Assembly: GCF_001273955.1 (NCBI RefSeq)
Contig: NZ_LIGI01000001.1
Span: 4,191,793 to 4,225,979 of the forward strand
Reading direction: 5' to 3'
DNA: 34,187 nucleotides
DNA from: Bacillus sp. FJAT-27245
GTDB taxonomy: Bacteria; Bacillota; Bacilli; Bacillales; Cytobacillaceae
Shown piece by piece: positions 27,329-34,187 of this stretch (position 1 is the stretch's first letter; each line of letters starts with the position of its first letter). Both the position numbers and the translations under genes were made by a program. The notes under the pieces are model-generated. The model worked only from the letters and a program-made list of their open reading frames with translations. It did no database searches and was not told the DNA's origin.

Positions 27329-27862
27329 ATGTTAAAAATGTTTTCTACGCAGCTTACGGGGCTGCTAGGCAGGATTTGCGATAAACAGGAAGAAAATTTT
27401 GAGGATGCCGCCCGGCTTTTGGCACAGGCCGCCGCCGGGGAAGGGCGCATTTACATTTTCGGATCAAAGGAAATGGAAGCAGTTGCGCTTGAAGCCACCC
27501 TTGGCGAAGAACCGCTTGCCTCCGCCGTAAACTGGGGTGGGAAAGATTCAGCGGAGTTCACAGCCGCTGACAGGGCTTTGATTGTCGCCCGTTTTTCGGA
27601 GGATCCCCTGGCCCTCGAGGCCGCAAAGCTTTTACAAAAGAAAGGAATCCCCTTTGCGGCTATATCTTCTGTACGAGAGGAGCTTAACGGCGATACACTT
27701 GAAAATCTTGCCGATGCCCATGTCGCGCTTATGCTGAAAAAGGGGCTCCTGCCTGATGAATCGGGCGGCCGTTTCGGATTTCCGGCCCCTATTGCGGGGT
27801 TATTCGCCTATTATGGAATCAAGTTCATCATTGATGAAATTCTCGCCGAATATGAAGGCTAA
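27329..27862 (+). CDS. ywjG: DUF2529 family protein, YwjG
   Basis: A 177-residue soluble protein of the DUF2529 family, found between spo0F and pyrG in Bacillaceae. Its alternating helix-strand pattern, with GRIYIFGSKEMEAV near residues 46-59 and RALIVARFSEDPLALEAAKLL, suggests an SIS-like sugar-phosphate-binding fold, but no function is established. The ATG at 27329 has GGAGG six bases upstream; the ATG 12 bases earlier overlaps it. It is divergent from spo0F and convergent with pyrG. Confidence 0.88.
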   Translation: MLKMFSTQLTGLLGRICDKQEENFEDAARLLAQAAAGEGRIYIFGSKEMEAVALEATLGEEPLASAVNWGGKDSAEFTAADRALIVARFSEDPLALEAAKLLQKKGIPFAAISSVREELNGDTLENLADAHVALMLKKGLLPDESGGRFGFPAPIAGLFAYYGIKFIIDEILAEYEG

Positions 27863-27868
27863 ATGCGA

Positions 27869-27906
27869 AAAGAGCCGGGTCCCCTTTATAAGGGCCGGCT
27901 CTTTTT
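27869..27906. terminator. Bidirectional terminator between ywjG and pyrG
   Basis: AAAGAGCC (27869-27876) pairs with GGCTCTTT (27897-27904), with further pairing inside. T5 follows on the plus strand and TTTTCG on the minus strand, so it can end both converging genes. Confidence 0.88.
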
Positions 27907-27915
27907 GGATGACTG

Positions 27916-29654
<1,739 letters not shown>

Positions 29655-29655
<1 letters not shown>

Positions 29656-29703
29656 ATAAAAATAAAAAAGCGCCCAACCTGCCAAAAAAGCAAGGGAGCG
29701 CTT
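29655..29703 (-). terminator. Intrinsic terminator of rpoE
   Basis: AAGCGCTCC on the transcribed strand pairs with GGGCGCTT (29668-29703, long loop, one G-T pair), followed by TTTTATTTTTATTT. It separates rpoE from pyrG; nothing else is seen between 29704 and the rpoE stop. Confidence 0.8.
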
Positions 29704-29779
29704 GATAATAAATTGTGTCCGTCCTTATTTAAGGAGCCCAAAAATGATTCTACAGGCAGCGACACGGAATGTCAAGCCT

Positions 29780-30412
29780 TTACAGGTCTTCCTCATCTTC
29801 GTCATCGCTGAGCTCTTCTTCCTCCAATGCCTCAAGACTTTCCTCAAGGTCTTCGTCCAAATCTTCATCTAGCTCTTCGTCTAGGTCCTCATCCAAATCT
29901 TCTTCGAGGTCCTCGTCAAGGGCATCATCTGCCGCAATGTCGAAATCTTCCTCCTCTTCTTCGAAGTCCTCAGCTTCGTCAAGATCATCGAAGGCATCTT
30001 CTTCGTCATCAAGGACATCGTCTTCCTCGAATTCTTCAAGGTCCTCATAATCAAGATCATCGTCAAGCTCTTCGTATTCTTCGAGATCGTCAACGACTTT
30101 CTTCGCCTTTTTCTTCTTCGGCTTGACAGCGGCTACCTGCTCTTCTTCGACCGTATCAACCGGATACCAGACACGAAGGCCCCATTTGTTTTCGCCAAGG
30201 CTGATAAAACGCCCATCTATATTCAAATCGGTATAAAATTGCGCCATCCTCGCCTTGATTTCATTTGCTGAAATATCCCCAGCGGCTGCGATTTCATCCA
30301 GCAGCTCATTGAAGGATACTTGCTGTTTTTTGCTCTTCAGCAACTCATAGGCCATTTCAATCAAAGACAATTCTTTTAACTGCTCTTTTGAGTATTGTTC
30401 TAAACCCAACAT
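29780..30412 (-). CDS. rpoE: DNA-directed RNA polymerase subunit delta
   Basis: Delta is the Gram-positive RNA polymerase subunit that speeds enzyme recycling and makes promoters more sensitive to nucleotide levels. The N-terminal HARE domain is clear (LIEMAYELLKSKKQQVSFNE, FYTDLNIDGRFISLG, WGLRVWYP; about residues 17-90). After a lysine stretch KPKKKKAKK comes an acidic tail of about 95 residues, almost all D, E and L. The total of 210 residues exceeds the 173 of B. subtilis, and the extra length is in the tail. The ATG at 30412 (MLGLEQYSKEQ) has AAAGGAAG upstream. Confidence 0.96.
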   Translation of the reverse strand: MLGLEQYSKEQLKELSLIEMAYELLKSKKQQVSFNELLDEIAAAGDISANEIKARMAQFYTDLNIDGRFISLGENKWGLRVWYPVDTVEEEQVAAVKPKKKKAKKVVDDLEEYEELDDDLDYEDLEEFEEDDVLDDEEDAFDDLDEAEDFEEEEEDFDIAADDALDEDLEEDLDEDLDEELDEDLDEDLEESLEALEEEELSDDEDEEDL

Positions 30413-30478
30413 TGGCACTTCCTTTCTCATTTGAACCACCAGGTCCAGGAAGAGATTCTTCCAAATTGCATATTCTTC

Positions 30479-30484
30479 ATTATA
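30479..30484 (-). promoter_or_regulatory. Probable -10 of rpoE
   Basis: TATAAT lies 67 bases upstream of the rpoE start on the minus strand, but no good -35 is seen at 16-18 bases from it. Confidence 0.35.
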
Positions 30485-30527
30485 AACAAATTCTTCCCGT
30501 TTTAGCCAGCTCTAAATAAGCCAGAGT

Positions 30528-30728
30528 TTAATTTGCCGGACCGGTCCCGTTTCCTTTCCCTTTCCCCCCGGATTTCCGTTCCTTTTCTTTTGAGACTTCC
30601 TTGATGGTGAGGTAAAGGAAGAGAATGGCCAGCAACAAGAAGGAAATAGCCCCGAGCTGGCGCTGATACAAATAATTGAGCGGCCAAGCCAGGAGGATAA
30701 GAAGCAAGACGACATATTTTATTTTCAC
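30528..30728 (-). CDS. Small membrane protein of unknown function
   Basis: A 66-residue protein starting at a GTG (30728) with GGTGA six bases upstream. It has two hydrophobic segments (YVVLLLILLAWPLNYLY and AISFLLLAILFLYLTI) and a basic, glycine-rich tail ending KGKGNGTGPAN. I do not recognise the family. Two other frames are also open here, but only this one gives a coherent membrane protein with a ribosome site. It precedes rpoE by about 115 bases on the same strand and may use its own promoter. Confidence 0.55.
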   Translation of the reverse strand: MKIKYVVLLLILLAWPLNYLYQRQLGAISFLLLAILFLYLTIKEVSKEKERKSGGKGKGNGTGPAN

Positions 30729-30864
30729 TTTTAATCACCAGCCATTCTCGGGTTGTATGCCAATATTATATATGAAAGACAGAGAAATTTAATCACTTCG
30801 GGACATTTTTTGGAAAAAATTATTCCCATCCCGGTCCAGCAGGCACTTGTAATAAAATCAGCGA

Positions 30865-30885
30865 GGGATGGCTGGCAGGCCATCC
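30865..30885. terminator. Hairpin in the gap between icmF and the small membrane protein
   Basis: GGGATGGC (30865-30872) pairs perfectly with GCCATCCC (30879-30885). It is followed by GATTTT on either strand after a few bases, so it may be a weak terminator for the icmF transcript. Confidence 0.5.
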
Positions 30886-30932
30886 CCGGATTTTCTAAAA
30901 ATGAATGTTTAAAATTCGGCTAGCTCTACAAG

Positions 30933-30974
30933 GAACGCTTCGGCAGTATTACATCGCACGAAGGAAAAGCGTTC
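30933..30974. repeat. Inverted-repeat element
   Basis: GAACGCTT (30933-30940) and AAGCGTTC (30967-30974) form an 8-bp stem around 26 bases. It directly precedes the two longer repeat copies and looks like part of the same class of interspersed Bacillaceae repeats. Confidence 0.5.
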
Positions 30975-30990
30975 TTCTTTTTCGAGAAGA

Positions 30991-31088
30991 GCCCAGCGGC
31001 ATGGCGACTTCGGTCCTCTCGCTACGATAAGTCAACATCGGGGCCCTCCAGTCCATACGGCGCTAAACGGGCGCTTCCGCTTTTCTTT
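30991..31088. repeat. Interspersed repeat, copy 1
   Basis: A 98-base unit starts GCCCAGCGG, includes TCGCTACGATAAGTCAACAT and GGGCCCTCCAGTCCATACGG, and ends GCGCTTCCGCTTTTCTTT. A second copy begins 13 bases later. No coding frame is supported. The sequence resembles small repeats found many times in Bacillaceae genomes. Confidence 0.8.
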
Positions 31089-31101
31089 GTCCAGCTCCAG
31101 C

Positions 31102-31237
31102 GCCCAGCGCCTAGTGTACTTCGGTCCCCTCGCTACGATAAGTCAACATCGATTCGCATTCGCTCATCGTGTTTCCTTTATCTCCATCGGGGCCCTCCAG
31201 TCCATACGGTGCTAAACGGGCGCTTCCGCTTTTCTTT
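31102..31237. repeat. Interspersed repeat, copy 2, with a 38-base internal insertion
   Basis: The unit repeats copy 1 from GCCCAGCG to GCTTTTCTTT, but 38 extra bases interrupt the middle, between GTCAACATCG and GGGCCCTCC. The insertion is bounded by the same CATCG. The copy ends on the base before the icmF stop codon. Confidence 0.8.
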
Positions 31238-34187
31238 CTACATATTGCGCCTGTACTGGCCACCGACTTCGTAGAGGGCGTTGGTGATTTGCCCGAGGCT
31301 GGCAACTTTTACGGTTTCCATCAGCTCGGCGAAAATATTCCCTCCGGAAACGGCTGTAGCCTTTAACCTTTTTAGTGCATCGGCCGTTTTTTCACCGTTT
31401 CGCTCCTGGAACTCCCTCAGGTTCGCAATCTGAAGTTCCTTTTCTTCCTTCGAGGCCCTCGCAAGCTCCATATTGTTTAAATCTTCCTCGGACGGAGGAT
31501 TTGGATTCAGATACGTATTCACTCCGATGATCGGCAGCTCGCCCGAATGCTTCTTCATCTCATAGTACATTGATTCGTCCTGGATTTTGCCACGCTGGTA
31601 CTGCGTTTCCATGGCACCCAAAACGCCGCCGCGGTCATTGATCCGCTCGAACTCCTGAAGGACCGCCTCTTCGACAAGGTCTGTCAATTCATCAATTATG
31701 AATGCCCCCTGGAGAGGGTTTTCATTTTTCGACAAGCCGTGCTCCTTCGTAATAATCATCTGGATCGCCATTGCCCTTCGAACCGATTCTTCAGTAGGGG
31801 TCGTAATCGCTTCATCATACGCATTCGTATGAAGCGAGTTGCAGTTATCCTGCAGAGCCATCAATGCCTGCAAGGTCGTCCTGATGTCATTGAAGTCGAT
31901 TTCCTGGGCATGCAGGGAACGGCCCGATGTCTGGATATGGTACTTCAGCTTCTGGCTGCGTTCGTTGGCACCGTATTTATCGCGCATGACCGTCGCCCAA
32001 ATACGGCGGGCTACCCGGCCGATGACTGTATATTCTGGATCAAGCCCGTTCGAGAAGAAGAAGCTCAGGTTCGGCGCGAAATCGTTAATATCCATGCCGC
32101 GGCTCAAATAGTACTCGACATACGTAAAGCCGTTGGCGAGCGTAAAGGCCAGCTGTGAAATTGGATTCGCCCCGGCTTCAGCGATATGATAGCCGGAAAT
32201 TGATACTGAATAATAGTTTCGTACCTGATGGTCAATAAAATACTGCTGGATATCGCCCATCATCCGCAGTGCGAATTCAGTTGAGAAAATGCAGGTGTTC
32301 TGGCCCTGGTCTTCCTTCAGGATATCCGCCTGCACCGTCCCGCGGACATTTTTAAGCGTATAGGCGCGGACTTCGGCAAATTCCTCAGGTGTTAGCATCC
32401 GGCCAAGCTCAGCCTCTTTTTTCTCGATTTGCTGGTGAATCGCCGTGTTCATGAACATTGCAAGGATGATTGGCGCCGGCCCGTTAATCGTCATTGAAAC
32501 GGACGTTGACGGGTGGCAAAGGTCAAAGCCGGCATACAACTTCTTCATATCTTCGAGCGTACAAATGCTGACTCCGCTCTCGCCGACTTTCCCGTAAATA
32601 TCCGGACGGTAATCCGGGTCTTCCCCATACAGGGTAACAGAGTCAAACGCTGTGCTCAACCGCTTCGCTGCATCATCCTTCGACAAATAATGGAAACGGC
32701 GATTCGTCCGCTCCGGCGTCCCTTCCCCTGCGAATTGGCGTTTCGGGTCTTCCCCTTCGCGCTTGAACGGGAAAACCCCAGCTGTGTAAGGGAAGGCACC
32801 AGGCACATTTTCCCGGTAAACCCAGCGCAGGATTTCGCCGTAGTCCTTGTATTTTGGCAAGGCAACTTTCGGGATATCAAGCCCTGACAAGCTCTTTGAT
32901 TTCAGGGCGGTCCTGATTTCCTTGTCGCGGATTCTGACTACATATTCGTCCGCCTTGTAATCCGCCTTCAGATTTTCCCAGCCAACAAGAATTTTTCGCG
33001 TTTCAGGTGTCAGTGCTGCTTCGGTTGCTTCCTTGATGCGATTCAACTCCGCAATCGTCTCTTCACTTCCGCCTTCACGGAGCGCTTCAAGGACACCTTC
33101 GATTTGGAACAGCTTCCGGGCAAGATTTGCCTGCTCCTCGCCTTTTTTATGATACTGCCTGACCGTCTCGGAGATTTCCCTTAAATAATAGCGGCGGTCG
33201 GTTGGAATGATGACATTCTGCTTTTCGACTTTCACATTTTTTGTAAAAGTGGTCTTCCAATCCGTGCCGGCTTTTTCATTGATTTTTTCAATAAGCGCGG
33301 CAAATACCGCATTCGTGCCCGGGTCGTTGAACTGGCTGGCGATTGTGCCGTATACCGGAAGTTTTTCCGGTTCTTTTTCAAAAAGCATATGGCTGCGCTG
33401 GTATTGCTTTTGTACCTGGCGCTTTGCATCCTCCGAGCCCTTACGCTCAAATTTGTTAATCACGATAAGGTCGGCAAAATCAATCATATCAATTTTCTCT
33501 AGCTGTGTTGGCGCGCCGAACTCGCTCGTCATGACATACATCGACACATCGCAAATTTCGGTAATCGCGGCATCGCCCTGGCCAATTCCGCTTGTTTCGA
33601 CAACAACGAGGTCAAAGCCGGCAGCCTTTACAACCGCCACCGCATCCTTGATCGCCAAGGAAAGTTCGCTTCTTGACTCCCTTGTCGCAAGGCTCCGCAT
33701 ATAGACGCGCGGATTGAAAATGGAATTCATGCGAATCCGGTCCCCGAGCAGCGCCCCGCCTGTTTTTTGCTTTGTCGGGTCAACTGAAAGGATGGCGACC
33801 TTCTTTTCGGGAATTTCATTGATAAACCGGCGGATTAACTCGTCGGTAAGCGAGCTTTTACCCGCCCCCCCAGTGCCGGTAATCCCGACAACCGGTACAG
33901 GCGCGGCTACCGCTTTCACCTTGTCAATAATTTCCGCGGCAGCGGCCGTTTCTTTCCCGGAGCCAACCTGGTACTCGGCAAGCGTAATCATTTTGGCAAT
34001 CGCTTTCGTATCACCTTTTTGAAGCGCTTCAATTTCAGCGGCCGGTTCCTTCGGCAAAGTCGGAAAATCGCATTCCTCTACAATCGTATTAATCATGCCC
34101 TGTAGGCCATGCTTTCGGCCGTCTTCCGGTGAAAAAATTCTGGCAATGCCGTATTCATGCAGCTCTTTTATTTCACGAGGGATAATG
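31238..34187 (-). CDS. icmF: Fused isobutyryl-CoA mutase IcmF (partial, N-terminus outside)
   Basis: IcmF interconverts isobutyryl-CoA and butyryl-CoA with adenosylcobalamin and carries its own G-protein chaperone. About 982 residues are visible. At the right edge the end of the B12-binding domain is seen ([18 protein letters not shown]). Then comes the MeaI-type GTPase, with Walker [13 protein letters not shown] (33850-33886), [21 protein letters not shown] and the G4 NKFE. The mutase domain follows ([50 protein letters not shown]). The domain order and substrate-pocket sequence fit IcmF, not methylmalonyl-CoA mutase. The reading frame is open to the edge, so the in-frame ATG at 34096 is not the start. 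The TAG stop abuts a repeat. Confidence 0.93.
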   Translation of the reverse strand, partial: IIPREIKELHEYGIARIFSPEDGRKHGLQGMINTIVEECDFPTLPKEPAAEIEALQKGDTKAIAKMITLAEYQVGSGKETAAAAEIIDKVKAVAAPVPVVGITGTGGAGKSSLTDELIRRFINEIPEKKVAILSVDPTKQKTGGALLGDRIRMNSIFNPRVYMRSLATRESRSELSLAIKDAVAVVKAAGFDLVVVETSGIGQGDAAITEICDVSMYVMTSEFGAPTQLEKIDMIDFADLIVINKFERKGSEDAKRQVQKQYQRSHMLFEKEPEKLPVYGTIASQFNDPGTNAVFAALIEKINEKAGTDWKTTFTKNVKVEKQNVIIPTDRRYYLREISETVRQYHKKGEEQANLARKLFQIEGVLEALREGGSEETIAELNRIKEATEAALTPETRKILVGWENLKADYKADEYVVRIRDKEIRTALKSKSLSGLDIPKVALPKYKDYGEILRWVYRENVPGAFPYTAGVFPFKREGEDPKRQFAGEGTPERTNRRFHYLSKDDAAKRLSTAFDSVTLYGEDPDYRPDIYGKVGESGVSICTLEDMKKLYAGFDLCHPSTSVSMTINGPAPIILAMFMNTAIHQQIEKKEAELGRMLTPEEFAEVRAYTLKNVRGTVQADILKEDQGQNTCIFSTEFALRMMGDIQQYFIDHQVRNYYSVSISGYHIAEAGANPISQLAFTLANGFTYVEYYLSRGMDINDFAPNLSFFFSNGLDPEYTVIGRVARRIWATVMRDKYGANERSQKLKYHIQTSGRSLHAQEIDFNDIRTTLQALMALQDNCNSLHTNAYDEAITTPTEESVRRAMAIQMIITKEHGLSKNENPLQGAFIIDELTDLVEEAVLQEFERINDRGGVLGAMETQYQRGKIQDESMYYEMKKHSGELPIIGVNTYLNPNPPSEEDLNNMELARASKEEKELQIANLREFQERNGEKTADALKRLKATAVSGGNIFAELMETVKVASLGQITNALYEVGGQYRRNM

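Noticed and set aside
29769-30126. Serine-rich and arginine-rich frames opposite rpoE
   Set aside because: They are antisense products of the repetitive acidic-tail codons.

Overview
The window is a stretch of low-to-mid GC, endospore-forming Bacillaceae chromosome (Bacillus-like). The evidence is the gene order atp operon / upp / glyA / ywlG / rpiB / ywlE / mntP / tsaC / ywlB / spoIIR / prmC / prfA / tdk / rpmE / rho / glpX / murA / fsa / fbaA / spo0F / ywjG / pyrG / rpoE, which matches the B. subtilis atp-to-rpoE arc. Sporulation genes (spoIIR, spo0F), strong AGGAGG-type ribosome binding sites, frequent TTG and GTG starts, and SigA, SigB, SigF and SigH type promoters agree with this. Almost everything is on the minus strand. 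Only an AAA ATPase, a CDF transporter and ywjG are on the plus strand.

Layout. 1-3431: the F1Fo ATP synthase operon (atpZ, I, B, E, F, H and the start of atpA, cut by the window edge), with a clear promoter at 3567-3595. 3826-7048: an insertion relative to B. subtilis, consisting of a secreted Vpr-like subtilase and a divergent AAA ATPase. 7148-12851: upp, glyA, ywlG, rpiB, the arginine phosphatase ywlE, the manganese exporter mntP and the t6A enzyme tsaC. 12810-13066: a dense DnaA-box cluster upstream of tsaC. 13030-16055: a GNAT gene, a GsiB-like KGG stress protein, spoIIR with a SigF promoter, a GSP17M-like stress protein with a SigB promoter, and a decayed acetyltransferase tail. 16056-20430: prmC-prfA, a ZnT9-like CDF transporter with a SigB-type promoter, tdk and rpmE. 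20604-26512: rho, glpX, murA, transaldolase-like fsa and fbaA. 26767-29511: spo0F with a SigH/Spo0A promoter, divergent ywjG, and pyrG. 29780-30728: rpoE (delta) and a small membrane protein. 30860-31237: interspersed repeat elements that run up to the stop codon of icmF (31238 to the right edge, N-terminus outside the window).

How it fits together. Most genes are housekeeping: energy (ATP synthase), nucleotide salvage and synthesis (upp, tdk, pyrG), one-carbon metabolism (glyA), central carbon (rpiB, glpX, fsa, fbaA), translation (prfA, prmC, rpmE, tsaC), transcription (rho, rpoE) and wall synthesis (murA). The accessory content is the protease/ATPase pair, the SigB-type stress genes around spoIIR, the repeats at 31 kb and the isobutyryl-CoA mutase. 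I found no CRISPR array, rRNA, tRNA, transposase or convincing new defence system. The most interesting signals are non-coding: the DnaA-box cluster, the modular repeats, the hairpin direct repeats at 13.6 kb and the hairpin between atpE and atpF. All promoter, operator and terminator calls are from reading the sequence only.
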